Assembly: GCF_042453785.1 (NCBI RefSeq)
Contig: NC_091673.1
Location: forward strand, 3,913,501-3,977,500
Source: Malus domestica
Lineage: Eukaryota > Streptophyta > Magnoliopsida > Rosales > Rosaceae
Length of the DNA stretch: 64,000 bases
Direction of reading: 5' to 3'
The notes under the pieces are model-generated. The model worked only from the letters and a program-made list of their open reading frames with translations, made no database searches and was not told the origin of the DNA. Below, in pieces: positions 1 through 11,969 of this stretch. How positions within the stretch are numbered: the stretch's first letter is position 1; each line of letters starts with the position of its first letter. The position numbers and the translations under genes are program-made.

Positions 1-474
1 CCCGTAGGTAAAAAGGCGTCAAAGAAAAAAGGTAGTTCTTCCAAGAATGACTACACTAAATATATGGAGGAACTTACTCGCCAAGGTGAACTGAACATGG
101 CACGAGAAAAGGTTAGAGATGAGGAAAAAGTTGCTGCTATGGCAGCAATATTAGCAGCTACTGAGGCCCGTGATGCGGCGGCTGAGAGACAAAGAGAAGT
201 AGTTAATCGAGAGAACGAGCTGGTTAGAGAAGCACTTCATCGAGAAAATGAATTGCTTCGAGAAGAAAGGATGGCTCAAGCAGATCGTGACACTATGAGC
301 AAGTCTCTAGTAGGACTGTCTCCGAATTCTAAATATTTTTGGACATCGGAAAAAAAAGATGTCATGCGAAGGAGGCGTGCAAGAGATGCGGAAACAAGTC
401 AAGGGGGTTCTAGCAACTTTTGTGACAACCAAGATCCTCGCACCACATATCCTAGCTCGAGAGACTTTGTATAA
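1..474 (+). CDS. 3' end of Harbinger ORF1-like protein (NAM-associated C-terminal type)
   Basis: The reading frame is open from the first base of the window to a TAA at 472-474, so the 5' part lies outside. The product begins with a Lys/Ser-rich linker, then a long charged helix rich in Ala, Arg and Glu (probable coiled coil), and ends with SPNSKYFWTSEKKDVMRRRR near the C-terminus. This is the usual tail of plant proteins with a trihelix/Myb-like head and a NAM-associated C-terminal domain, many of which are ORF1 products of PIF/Harbinger transposons. It faces the transposase at 1048-2277 tail to tail, and both lie left of one Harbinger terminus at 3167. In that family ORF1 is needed together with the transposase for DNA binding and mobility. 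A captured host gene is possible but less likely. Confidence 0.7.
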   Translation, partial: PVGKKASKKKGSSSKNDYTKYMEELTRQGELNMAREKVRDEEKVAAMAAILAATEARDAAAERQREVVNRENELVREALHRENELLREERMAQADRDTMSKSLVGLSPNSKYFWTSEKKDVMRRRRARDAETSQGGSSNFCDNQDPRTTYPSSRDFV

Positions 475-713
475 TTTTTATGTATTTTTTATGTTTTTTC
501 CTTCTTTTTTCTTTTGAACTTTATTTAATTTCTTATGTTTTTTTCTTTTTTTAGGTTTGAACTTTATTTAATTTCTTATGTAATTTTTATGTTATTTCTT
601 ATTTATTTTTAAAACTTTATTTATTTTTATTTAATTTATTATGCAATTTTAATGTAATTCTTTATTTATTTTTAAAACTTTATTTCTTTTGTACTTTATT
701 TAAACACATGAAA

Positions 714-1012
714 TAAGATTACATAAACTCACCAAATAAATTTAAAAACAAAACACACTACATAGAATTACATAAACTCACCAAATAAATAGAATTACAT
801 AAACTCACCAAATAAACTTAAAAACAAAACACACTACATAGAATTACATAAACTCACCAAATACATAAAATTACATAAACTCATTAAATAAACTTAAAAA
901 CAAAACACACTACATAGAATTACATAAACTCACCAAATACATAGAATTACATAAACTCACTAAATAAACTTAAAAACAAAACACACTACATAGAATTACA
1001 TAAACTTAAAAA
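714..1012. repeat. 76-bp tandem repeat, about four units
   Basis: The motif AAACACACTACATAGAATT recurs at exact 76-bp steps (its ACACTA core at 755, 831, 907 and 983). Each unit also holds two copies of ACATAAACTCACCAAATA. The array lies between the converging 3' ends of the two transposon genes. Confidence 0.9.
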
Positions 1013-1047
1013 AAAGATCGTGACATTATTCAACCACAAGCCTCATT

Positions 1048-2277
1048 CTAATTATCTTCGCCTTCATGCAATCCCCACTGGTGCTCAATCAAGTCATTCT
1101 GGCGGGTTACGTGCCAGTATGGCTCTTGCACATTAGTGTAACGTTGAACGATCAATTCATTGTAACGTCCATCGCGTTCCAACGGCTCGTGTTGCACTGG
1201 ATCTTCGGTCCCATCATGAGCACAATAGATACGTGTTCTTGAGTTGTTCATCGGATCCGGCTCATATTCATCGACGCCATCATAATCATACTCATCTTCA
1301 ACAATCATGTTGTGGAGAATAATACACGTCATCATGATGGATCGAAGAGCCTCGACATCAAACATTCTAGCTGCAGCCCTGATAATCGCCCAACGAGCTT
1401 GCAGGATACCAAAACAACGCTCGACATCCTTCCTACACCCTTCTTGACATTTTGCAAAGTGTTTTTCCTTTTCAGTCTGTGGATGTGGCACTGTTTTGAC
1501 AAATGTTGACCACCTTGGGTAAATGCCATCTGCAAGGTAGTATGATCCCTCATATTGGGTACCATTAATGGTATATGTGCATCTTGGCGAGTTTCCTTGC
1601 AGCAGTTCGTCGAACACTGGGGATTGGGCAAGGACATTTAAGTCATTCTGAGCTCCTGGAACACCAAAAAAAACATGCCAAATCCATGTATCAAATGAAG
1701 CCACCGCTTCTAAAATGATGCTTTTGGTTCCTTTTCTGTTGCCATATGCTCCTTGCCACGCACTTGGACAGTTTTTCCAAGTCCAGTGCATGCAGTCCAT
1801 GCTTCCAATCATGCCAGGGAAGCCTCGCATCTCACCCTTCCTCAGAAGCCTTCGCATGTCCCTTGGCGTGGGTGTCCGGAGGTACTCATTGGTGTAGAGG
1901 GCTTCAATTGCAGAGCAAAACCGCATCAGGGACTCCAAAACAGTTATTTTTCCCATCCTCGCGATCTCATCCACTTGATCTGCAGATGCTCCATATGCAA
2001 GCATTCGCAAGGATGCCGTAATTTTTTGCTCGGGAATAAGACCTAGAACATGAAAAGCATCCTCTTTTTGCACAAAGTATGAATCATGGTTGCAAATATC
2101 ACTCATGATTTTGTTGAACAAATTTCGTTGCATTCTAAAACGCCGTCTAAAAATATGATCAGGGAATATGCTATTGGGAATAAAATAATCTTCCAATAGA
2201 TTTTTACCTCGTTTTTCCCTTTTTCTATCGAGGTTTGCAACACGTCTTGGTTTGGCTATCTGACCCACAGCTTCCAT
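1048..2277 (-). CDS. PIF/Harbinger transposase (ALP1-like, DDE_Tnp_4 / plant transposon protein)
   Basis: A 409-residue open frame encodes an ISL2EU/PIF-type DDE transposase. The catalytic triad is visible: Asp in GSMDCMHW, Asp in YLADGIYPRW and Glu in KDVERCFGILQARW, the last followed by the family's conserved ILHNMIVEDE stretch. The N-terminal part before the DDE core carries the helical DNA-binding region (FRRRFRMQRNLFNKIM). The frame has no internal stop and near-normal length, so this copy may be recently active. The annotated ATG is probably not the original one: an in-frame ATG at 2460 opens a Gln/Glu-rich leader that ends at a TAG about 40 nt before 2277 (see findings). Domesticated ALP1 genes look similar, but the transposon terminus at 3167 and the ORF1 neighbour point to an element. 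Confidence 0.9.
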   Translation of the reverse strand: MEAVGQIAKPRRVANLDRKREKRGKNLLEDYFIPNSIFPDHIFRRRFRMQRNLFNKIMSDICNHDSYFVQKEDAFHVLGLIPEQKITASLRMLAYGASADQVDEIARMGKITVLESLMRFCSAIEALYTNEYLRTPTPRDMRRLLRKGEMRGFPGMIGSMDCMHWTWKNCPSAWQGAYGNRKGTKSIILEAVASFDTWIWHVFFGVPGAQNDLNVLAQSPVFDELLQGNSPRCTYTINGTQYEGSYYLADGIYPRWSTFVKTVPHPQTEKEKHFAKCQEGCRKDVERCFGILQARWAIIRAAARMFDVEALRSIMMTCIILHNMIVEDEYDYDGVDEYEPDPMNNSRTRIYCAHDGTEDPVQHEPLERDGRYNELIVQRYTNVQEPYWHVTRQNDLIEHQWGLHEGEDN

Positions 2278-2600
2278 GACACGGCGGGAATGTGAGGCCT
2301 TCTACCTTCTATGGTGATCATCCTCATCCTCCTCCATGAAGAAAGCCTCATCTCCACCTCCACTTCCACCTTCCTCGAGATTGGCCAATTCTGCCTGTTG
2401 TGCCAACAACCTTTGTTGTTGCTCCTGCAACTGTTTATACACCCTTCTTGAAGAAGACATTGTAATAAAAACTCAAGATTTGAAAACGATGAACAAGGAT
2501 TCTGAGCTAAAAAGAAGGATTGAGCTTGGTGTGAGGATGGATGTAGGGATGTAGGGTTTATATGGACAAAAAAAGCAAGGATGGGGTTCTGGACAATGTC

Positions 2601-2935
2601 ACGTGGCACTACGTGATTGGTTGAAAATCTTATCGAAATCTTGGCTAAATTATTGTAAACCGGAAGTGACACGTGGCGTGTCGGGATTGGTCGAAAATAT
2701 TATCGGAAATCTATCCACAAAATAGTACGTTCAGATAATGACACGTGGCATGACGTGATTGGTTGAAAATCTTATCGAAATCTTGCCTAATTTATTGTAA
2801 AACGGAAGTGACACGTGGCGTGTCGGGATTGGTTGAAAATCTTAGCGGAAATCTATTCACAAAATAGTACGTTCAGATAATGACATGTGGCATGACGAGA
2901 TTGGTTAAAAATCCTATCCGAAATTAAAACTATTT
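2601..2935. repeat. 142-bp tandem repeat with ACGTG boxes in the transposase promoter
   Basis: Copies begin near 2601, 2743 and 2885 (period 142 bp, the last partial). Each unit is itself two similar halves of about 70 bp, each centred on (C)ACGTGGC followed by GATTGGTTGAAAAT. It lies directly upstream of the transposase gene on the minus strand. ACGTGGC is the G-box/ABRE core and ATTGG a CCAAT box on the other strand. Confidence 0.85.
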
Positions 2936-4131
2936 TATTTTCTTATTCTTTTAGACAAAATTTAAAAATATTTTAAATGGGCTGGGTGCCAACGCATTTT
3001 GTAGGGATGGAGATCGTTTGTGCCAGCACATTTTTTCACTATGTGCCAGCGCATTTTTTTAGGGGTGGAGATGCCTTAGCCTATTACTGTTCATTGGAGT
3101 CTGTTACTGTTCATTTGAGTGGATAAATGCGCTGGATGGCGCAAAGTCCTTAGGGGTGGAATTGCTCTAACATTTGATGCATGTTGCACCAAAAGGTCCC
3201 AACCAAAGCATGTAACTGTAACTACCAGAGTGAGTGGGAGGAGGGTCCAAACTTATTGCTCAAATAAATCAAATGTTACACTAATAATAAACATCTTGCT
3301 TTCCCTCGTACCCAATTAAATTCTCCTTTCTTTTTTAAAAGGCATATGCAAAGTAAGAACTCAAGCTCCCTTAACCACTTCACAATAATGGTCATTATCT
3401 CAGTATCAAATGCATGCTGGCTCCACTTTTTGAACCTTCTCATACACATACATATATATATTAAATGTGAGAGAAATTTACATGTAACGTGTTACTTATA
3501 CATTTTTTCTTATTGATCTCTCTCATCATGTGTTAACTTTTTATCTCTCATCATGAACGGTTAGCAAATAAGATATTGCCCAAAATGACACGAAGAAAGA
3601 ATGAAGAGGTATGAACAGAAGACCAATCACATGAGCCCTCCAGAAAACTTAACCTAACTAGCTCTATATTCCATTAGAAGTTTCAAGACGCATTTGAATC
3701 TTATGATCTTTGTGTGTTTTTCCAAGCACTTCTGGTAAACTAACGCATAGACAGACAACAACATCGTTACTCATGTAGGATGTTCCTCAAGGGTCGGGAC
3801 AGCTACAAATGCCGTTACAAGCACACATGCAATATCGTGAGTGCTCAAATGATATGACATCTTTTGGAACTATGTAGGTCAGAAGAGTTAAAAGAGTTTG
3901 ATAGTTTGTCTAACTATGTTCGGACTGAGACGTCTCAACTGCAAACATAATATCAGGTGTGAATTTAAACACGAAGACCCATTGTAATTTATTTTTTTGC
4001 CTCAAACTCAAATTATGTACAATGAGAGTATCAATTATTGCAAACAATATAGAATGATCATTAAAAACCCAACCTAACGTGATGAATGAGATATTACTCA
4101 CATCACATGACTGGAAAAAAAATAGTATTAT

Positions 4132-4256
4132 TCCCACATTTATTTTATCTTTCACACAATCTTGTTAATTTTTGTTATTGATCTGCTTCAATTCATTTGA
4201 TCCAATAGCCGAAAAATTGAGAAGAGTGTGTGAGAAATAAAAATGAATATGCGGAT
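4132..4256. mobile_element. Decayed MITE, same family as 13202-13348 and 60070-60213
   Basis: The ends are imperfect inverted copies of a CACA-rich motif (CTTTCACACA on the left, TGTGTGAGAAATAAAAATGA on the right). The centre carries CTTCAATTCATTTGATCC, matching the CTTCAATTCATCCAATCT core of the cleaner copies. No clear target duplication remains. Confidence 0.45.
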
Positions 4257-4472
4257 GACATCATCCATGTATTGCTAAGAAATCTGAATTATTAGATAGT
4301 ATATGTCGAATGATTCCAATCAAAATCTGATCATCATCTAACCTAATATAAGCCCAGAAAATTTCATTATATTAAGTTGGCAAGGCATTTACATGTGATA
4401 CAATCACAACCCATTATCTGAAACTAAAGAGAAAAAAACTTTTAAAGCCTTCACTGACCTGGATCCTGGCCA

Positions 4473-4616
4473 TCACAGCCTTGGTGCATTCCAGATAGCA
4501 TCAACTGCTCTCCTCTTCTGATCTTCCTCGTGTCCCAAATTGCCCCACAATATACGGTCACTCCTTTTGTTCCAACACATCATACTTATCCATGAAGGTA
4601 GGGCACGGCCACCCAT
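4473..4616 (-). pseudogene. Unidentified coding-like fragment
   Basis: A 47-codon frame from ATG (4616) to TGA reads like a real protein tail: Gly-Gly-Arg and Pro-Ser-Trp near the start, LWGNLGHEEDQKRRAVDAIW in the second half, Ala-Pro-Arg-Leu at the end. Composition is not biased by a repeat. The frame stays open upstream through a TTTTGTCAAG that could be a splice acceptor, so it may be a last exon. I do not recognise the family and see no convincing partner exon. Confidence 0.3.
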
Positions 4617-7400
4617 CAGTTCAAATGTTCCTTGACAAAATTAGGGTTTTACCAAACTTAGGGTTTGATAAAAAAGAAAGGTTCGATTTTGTTTTTGTCC
4701 TTTTCACAGGGGATTATCACACACCAAAGAGAGATCAATGTATGTTGCAACCCAATGCCATTTCGGAAAAAGCAAGCTATGTTACATGAGCTTTTGGGCA
4801 CCAGTACTGTGTAAGAGCAAGTTCTACCCACAATTTCGTATCAAAATATCGTGAAGTACGTGAAAACAGAGTCAGTAACCTTAAGGACTGCATCCAGATT
4901 CGTATAGGAAGTTTCAAACATATATTCGTTTTTCACTAGACTAAATTTCTTAGGGTTAACACTTCTTTTTAATAATGTGAAAGGGATTGTGTGTGTCGAG
5001 TACGAAGGCACATTGGATGAAAGCCTGCAACTATGCATTCGAGTTATCACTTTTTCATGCAGGCTGGTTGTCTTTCTCGATTGGGTTTTGGGTGAAGTCC
5101 AAGTGTCCATGGATGTAAGCTTTTAGTCACAGAAGTTGGGCTGAGTCATTCTCTCTGGCCTTGGCCCGTGCGACTGCGCACTCCCCCAAAACCAAAAAGC
5201 ACGTCCCCTTGGTCCTTGGTCACATAATGCCATCACAATGTTCACTACTACCTCTTTCTCCCCATAAAATCAAACCGGCCTCTCTTCATAAAAGAAACAT
5301 CACCTTTTTGCCACAATGTTCAAATCAAATGTTCCAACTCAAAAAAGAAAAAAAAAAAATGTTAATTATAAAATTCATATTTTTAAAAATGTAAGTTAAA
5401 CGTAAATTTTTACATCTTATATGTGCATCTTTTATGGTTAGATACTTTTTATAGTTTACCCAATTATCTATTCTTCGAAACGTTTAATCGGTAGATTTTT
5501 AGTCAAATCTACAATAATTACAATCTAACAATTAAGATTCAAGAGTACTACATAATTTTTACTCTTGACTGTTCAAATTTTTAGCAGAAAGTCGATCCAA
5601 ATTTCAGAGTTTTCAAATGACGTGTGTAATGAATTTACGACGTACTTCAGAGTATTGAATGAGTTATTTTAAAAATAAAAATTCAAAATTTAACAATAAA
5701 TGAAAAAGAAATACCTGAGGTTTGGTCATTTTCAAAGTTTTGTTATGTTTTGAGTGTTTGAGAAGCAGGCAATGAAAAGTGGTAAACTCCAAAAGAGAAA
5801 CCAGCTACAGCTGCAGGAGCGGTCCACTCCTCCCATAACCATCTCATGCCTCCCAGTTTCCAGCTTTTCCAGACTGACAGTTACACGCGTCATCCATCCA
5901 CAGCATACACATGGCACAATGGGTACTTGTCATATCTTTTTTATCCTTATCTCATTACAGTTAGACAATCTCACAGTAAATAACAATACTAGTAAGCCAC
6001 ACGGTAAAAAAATTCCTATAATTACATATATTTATTCAACATTGCTAATTCTGGACGGGGACTCTCTTCGAATTTCATTATAGGTAACTCAAAGAGCATG
6101 TAATTTGAATCGTTCAAATTGAGTCTAACTGTACTTATTAGTTGATTCTACTGACACACTACATACAAACTAAAAGCTCGAATCTTATTTTTGCTCTCTT
6201 GAACAGTCCGAGTTATTTGGTTTGGTTTAAGACTATGAGATTCGGTGAGGATTCAAATTCAAAAAAAATTAAACCCCCCCAAAAAAAAAAGAAAACCACT
6301 TGACTTGGAGAATAATTTTGGATTTTATTAATTTACAATGCATTTATAATCTTTTATTATTTTTTAAATTTAATTAAACAATCTAATTAGAAAACTTTGA
6401 TTTATGATTGAAGGAATTTGAATGTGTGACGACATTGTCCAATCATACTACAATATGTGACCTTTCGGATTGGCCTTTTGGAGTGGTTGCACACAAAAAA
6501 ATCATTAAATGTGTCACACCTTAAAATGTCCACAGTGAAACGGACACAGAGGCACCACTTGCAGAGAAATAGAGAGGCATGCTTGGCCATGTCAGAAAGT
6601 GCCCCATCAAATTGTTCACCAATTCGTATATGAAATGGGCCACATCCCCACATGCCAACAAATATGTTACATTTGTTCTAAATTATAATTCATATATCAA
6701 TAGGGCCACATCCCTTAGCATTTACCAATAACATTTGTATTTATATATCTTCTGTTGTCTCCATCACTTGTAGTTGTTGAGATTCGAGTTTAAAGTGGAC
6801 ATGTATTGTAGTGAGTTCAATATTAGATTGTTCATATTTTTTTATAGTAGCGTAACTTTATTGTATATGATCAGAATTTTATAATAGCATAACTTTGTTG
6901 CATGCGAATCAGTTGTAAAAATAAACTTGTGAACAAAACATGACAAACCAAAAGATATGACGTCTCTTGTATCTATCCAAAGGATGAGAGGGCAGAAGCA
7001 TTTGGACGATATCCGCTCCGACTCTGAGCAAACATGCCTCAACAAATTATTATTAATTTGGACTATTGATTGGTTGATTGTTTACAGATTTCACAAAATA
7101 ACATTCAAAAAGTACAATTGGATACAAACACAAGTCAAAATTCAAACACAAAGATTGTAGGGGACACACAACTAAACGAATTGATTACCTTAATTAAGTT
7201 TAACCCCATTTGTTTGGAGGGAAGGGAAGAGAGGAGCTAATCCCCCACTTTGTCCCTGTAAATAAATGCAAAAAGGTGTACTAAAACGGAATTTCATAAT
7301 TTCTCAAAAGCTACAAAAGACCTCGAGGCATATGGTCGTGGAAAATCTTGTTGACTCACAGTCACAGTGTATCTGCTTCGACCTCACCAAAACCTGAGAA

Positions 7401-7413
7401 TTGCTCTCTCTCC

Positions 7414-7451
<38 letters not shown>
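7401..7451. repeat. CT microsatellite in SPL6 5' leader
   Basis: An uninterrupted (CT)n run preceded by TCTCCC repeats. It lies in the presumed 5' untranslated exon of the SBP-box gene. CT-rich leaders are common in plant genes. Confidence 0.85.
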
Positions 7452-7452
<1 letters not shown>

Positions 7453-8347
7453 TCCACGCTCGCTCCGGCCTTCATTGTTGGTTTCATCTGGTATGCAACA
7501 ACCATCTTTTTCAGCTGTCTTTTTCCATTTTATATTCTGTTTGGTTCCCGAGAAAATGTTGGAAAACGGGCAGAAATTTTGTTGGGAATCTTTGAACAGC
7601 CATTTTGTTTACCATATATAATTTTGTAGTATCGAAAACCCACATACGTGAAATGGGTTTTAAGTTGTTTCTTGAAATGGATGTTCTGTATTATTTTCTC
7701 TGCTTCCTAAAAAAAATTGAAAAAAATATGATCTTTTCACTGCTTCTTCTTCCTCCAAGTTTTTTCACAGAAAAATTTGAGCCTGGAACACATTTCATTT
7801 TCTTTCTGTGATTTCAAAAGTGAAAGTCGGTGGAATATGTGATTCTGTAATCTGGGTATATTTTGGTTTGAGTTTTGAGGCTCTGTTTGGTTGCTGAGAA
7901 AATCGATGGAGGGAAACTCTGGAGCTAAGCTATACATTTTCCTGTGCTCACTGTTTTTGAAGCATTAAACTTTCTTTTTGTATCACATTAAAATAAAAAA
8001 CTTTCCCTTTTTCTACTTTGTTCATCTGATTGCTCTGCAGCCAAAAGAGCATGATTTTTCTCTTCTAGTTTTGGGACTGCTTAGTCAGTGAAGCAATGGT
8101 TTCATCTTTTTGCTTGATGGGTTTGTTTAATTCCATGCAGAATTCTGTTTGTGGGTTTTTGGGGATTTCTAGATATGTTTGATTAATTGATGCTATTGCT
8201 TTGATTGTTATTGATATTATTTGCTTGCATTTCCCATTCCCTATGATTTATTTGGAAATGTAAATTTACCTTTTGCTTCTGTGAATTTTGGTAGGAATCA
8301 ATTAACATTACTGCAGATACTGCTTGAATTAGATTCTGCTTCTACTT

Positions 8348-11300
8348 ATGGAGTCTTGGAGTTTTGGTTCAGAAGGGAAAGGGTTTTTGTTTCCGGAAGA
8401 AATGGATATACCAACTGATGCATTTTCAAGGAGTACTAGGAAAGCATTGCTAGAATTGGATAACAAAACTTGCTTTAATTTTGGTAAGGAATCAGTTGAT
8501 AGCGTGGGGTTCATGGATTTGGGATTCCCTGATATTAACCAAGGAGTGGAAATCTTGAATGGTGTGATTGGTAACGATTCTAGTTATAATTCTGTAGCTT
8601 CACCTTGTTGTTTGATTAGTTCAAGTTCATCTTTTGGTGATGGGGAATCTGGGTCGAAGTTTTCGAGCCCTGTGACTGAATCTAATAGCATGGATTCATC
8701 AATGATTGCTTTGAAGCTAGGGGGGTTTGCTGATAGCAGAGGTGGGCAGAACAGTCAGCATTCGATTTCTAGAGAGAGGTCGAAAAGAGCTGGCAATGGC
8801 ATGAGGAGTTCATGCTATCATGCTCCAACCTGCCAAGTCCATGGTTGTAACATGGATCTTACCTTTTCAAAGGATTACCACAAGAGGCATAGGGTTTGTG
8901 ATGCTCACTCCAAGACTGCCGTAGTGATTGTTAATGGAATCAAACAGCGGTTTTGCCAGCAGTGCAGCAGGTTTGGTTCTGTTTTTGTTTTTTTTGAAAT
9001 TTGCTTCTGCATTCACTTTTACTTTACTTGTTCTTATGTGTTTGTAGTAACTTATCATGGCATATATCATAGGAAGATTAGTATTAGTTCATTTCATAAT
9101 TTTGTATCCAAATAAACCAACGAGTCCCAATTGTTTATTTTCGAGGTTAAGTGATGAATTTATTTGTTGACTATGCTTTATGAGGAGTAAAAAATGACAA
9201 GAAGTATAGATGAAATGTGAAAAAGAGTCGAGGAAAATTATGTTGCAGATTCACCATTCCACCACAGTATTGCTCTTAGGATTTGGCACATAGTAGGATC
9301 TCATGCGCATGGTGAGGGATCGATTCCCAGACACTCCATCTGATAGTTGAAACTCGAAGAGATACAAATTTCCTCTTCTTTTCGATTCAACTTGAGCTTC
9401 AACCTCGACCTTTATATAACCTTTACGAGATTCCATGCTTTTTCTTTTTCTAATTCCTTAGTCATACTCAAATGCATCCTAAGACATTGATTGGACAGTA
9501 ATATGATCTTCTCCCAGTCCAAATATGAATCTCTCTAACCTCTACTCATCTAAGATTCCGAGTGATATGAACTGAATGAGGTTTTGGGCTATAGAAAGTT
9601 GCAAGTTTATCTGCTTCTTCAACTTTGACATGGTTTTTATTTACATGTGAGTCGTGTGACATTGAATACCAAAGTGCTTAATTGTTACAAGAGGTTTGAA
9701 GTTTGAACAATGTCATTTTTCTGTGATTAGGTTTCATCTTCTTGCTGAATTTGATGATGTGAAGCGCAGTTGTCGTAGACGCCTAGCTGGCCACAACCTT
9801 CGCCGAAGGAAGCCTCAACTAGATACCCTCGATTGTAAACCGCATAAGTTGATTCGGTCATGTGAAGGTATGAACACCCTCATATATTCAATCTGCTTGT
9901 GAAACGCCTCACACTAACCCGCCTGAATTTACATTTTCTTTTAAAATATACACCGTTCTACTATAAATCGGCCACAATGCTTCCGAAGCTAGAACTTTGA
10001 CAAATTTTTTACCGATACAATTTTCGGTAAGAAGGAAAAAGAACTGGAAAATGATCCGTATTACTTTTGTTAGAAGGGACTAAAGAGCTTTAGCATTTTC
10101 CTAAGATTGCAAGATTCTAGAACCATGTTTGATGCATATATTTTGATAAAAATTGTGATGGAACAGCCTTCGTGCCTGAGCATGTCTGTGGCTAGAATTT
10201 AGAGATAAGAAAAGATAACTTTTATGCTATTCTTTTCTCCCACTATGTTTCCATCTTTCGACCAGGCCATGTCTTTACCTATAATATGCTATTTTAAAAA
10301 ACCAACTTTTGAGCTATCAAGGCTAAAAGGGTGTGGCCACATCAGCCACCCACAGAGGTTCTCTCAGTTCTTTCTGTTTTTGTAAAGTTTATTTTGGAAG
10401 AGAAGCAATACAAACCCACTTAGAATCCACTAAGCACGCACTAATTGGCATTAAGGATTAAGGCGTGTGCAAACAGTATCGTTCTTAAAACATTCGGTAA
10501 GAACAAACAAAAGGCACTTGTTTTTCAGGTGAATATATGTTTTCTGTCAAAGAATCCACATTCATGGTAAACGAATCATTTATAAAATTATCTATCGTAA
10601 AACACTCAAAGTAATATGTGATCTGTAGAACTAATTCCATGATAGGATTACTTCATGAACTATGTTTTTTACATTTAGCTTTTACGTCGTATTTGCAGGA
10701 AACGGGTATATGGGAACTTCCTTTTCGAAGGGAACACCCTTTGTTTTTTCGGATATACTTCCAGATGGCTGCATCCTGTATCCAGAATATGAAGAAGCTA
10801 ACCTATATGGACATGTCAAATCTGAAGACAGGTCTACCTACGGCCAGTCTGTAACACCTATACCAAACAGGCAGTTTATTCCAAAATCATTCCGCCATCT
10901 GCCTGGCCTTGGAGAACAGCATGCTCCGGGAATTCTCTCGTCAGGAAATGAATACTCTGTCTTTGATACAGCATCAACCGCTGAGAAAGCATTTGAGACT
11001 CCATACTCGAGCTGTGCTCTCTCTCTTCTGTCAGCTCAATCGCATAACTTATCAAGCAATTCAGCCGGAGTTCAAGTGCCTAGCCCCCTGATAAATCAAA
11101 GAGCCCATCGCAGTTTTGGTCAACTTAATGAAAAGACTTTGAGGGTAAACTCCATGGAAAATTGTGGACGAAACAGGTCCTACCCGTTTAGTATGAAATC
11201 TATGGGAGCCTATCATATGGAATCAATCAAAATTTCTGATTCTAGTCATGCTGCTGACTTCCAACTTCACACAGACAGGGCTTTGCATGTGTCAGATTGC

Positions 11301-11465
11301 TTAAGTGACAAGTATTGTGTTTCTCCTGAACGCGGAACAACTTTTGATTTGCGGCAATTGTCATCACACCTTCAAAGAGTGGAGCATGAGAGAAACTTTT
11401 TTCAAGTAAAGCAGGAAAATGGAGAATTCTACTGTTTCCCGACGGGCGTGCAAGCAACAATGTGA
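8348..11465 (+). CDS. SPL6: SQUAMOSA promoter-binding-like protein 6 (SBP-box transcription factor)
   Basis: CDS exons 8348-8970, 9731-9867 and 10699-11465; phases join exactly to give 508 residues. The SBP domain covers about residues 160-236: the first zinc site runs from TCQVHGC through [10 protein letters not shown] to CQQCSR, and the second, from RFH to CRRRLAGHN, overlaps the nuclear localisation signal [17 protein letters not shown]. The intron after CQQCS-R is at the position conserved in SBP genes. The N-terminus [10 protein letters not shown], the [10 protein letters not shown] stretch and the tail [19 protein letters not shown] followed by VKQE match Arabidopsis SPL6. SPL proteins bind GTAC cores and promote phase change; SPL6 has also been linked to immunity. 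The miR156 site is in exon 3. A 5' leader intron (about 7491-8316) and a 3' UTR intron (about 11470-11714) are likely. Retaining intron 1 would give a product cut off inside the zinc finger. Confidence 0.95.
11014..11033 (+). promoter_or_regulatory. miR156/157 target site in SPL6 coding region
   Basis: GTGCTCTCTCTCTTCTGTCA is the canonical miR156-responsive element. It pairs with miR156 (UGACAGAAGAGAGUGAGCAC) with one mismatch and encodes the ALSLLS motif around residue 360. It places the gene in the miR156-controlled, age-dependent SPL group. Confidence 0.95.
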
Positions 11466-11969
11466 TTATGTGAGTGTTTCCACTAATTAAAATCTGTCCT
11501 TGTTTCTTTTATCACACACTGTGAAAGTGGGAGTGCATTCCCAGCTTGAAAAGGTCATCCGAAAGCGAGTAGCAGCTTAATGGAGATAACTGTTGCATAT
11601 ATTAGCGATGAAATAAAAACCAAGAAATTGCTGGCTATATCTCCGCGTTTATATAACTTTATGCGCACGATATTCTAGCGGATTTGATTAAAAACGGTGT
11701 TCGCGATTGTGCAGGTTGCTGGAGGCTGGAGGCAGTTTGGATCTTCAGCAGAATTCCAACATTTCCATACAGAGGCTGGTAGAAACTTTAGATACCATTG
11801 GCAGTAACACTCTATTCCGAAAGGAAAATATAGCTATCTAGTTTTGATGTGGTAAAAGCTCTGTAAGCTGGATTTTTTGTAAGTTGCTGTAGACACCTTT
11901 CTGTTGCGTTAGTTATCTGCAAACTTTATGGTAATCCAATGATTTAAGATATTAAATTACACTATCATT

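Larger units (their letters stand above)
1..3167. mobile_element. PIF/Harbinger element, right part
   Basis: The right terminus reads AGGGGTGGAATTGCTC followed by TAA, which would be the 3-bp target duplication expected for this superfamily. Related subterminal copies of the GGGRTGGAGAT motif sit at about 3001 and 3061. ORF1 and transposase are both present. The left terminus and second TAA lie before the window, so the length is unknown. Confidence 0.75.
3171..7340. other. Intergenic region, largely without recognisable features
   Basis: AT-rich single-copy-looking DNA between the Harbinger element and the SBP-box gene. Open frames here are short and lack family features. Only a decayed MITE near 4132-4256 and a coding-like fragment at 4473-4616 stand out. 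Promoter elements of the SBP gene should lie in the last kilobase, but I could not assign any with confidence. Confidence 0.6.

Noticed and set aside
7348-7629. Overlapping frames rich in Ser-Leu-Ser
   Set aside because: They read through the CT microsatellite and the probable SPL6 5' leader intron. Composition artefact.
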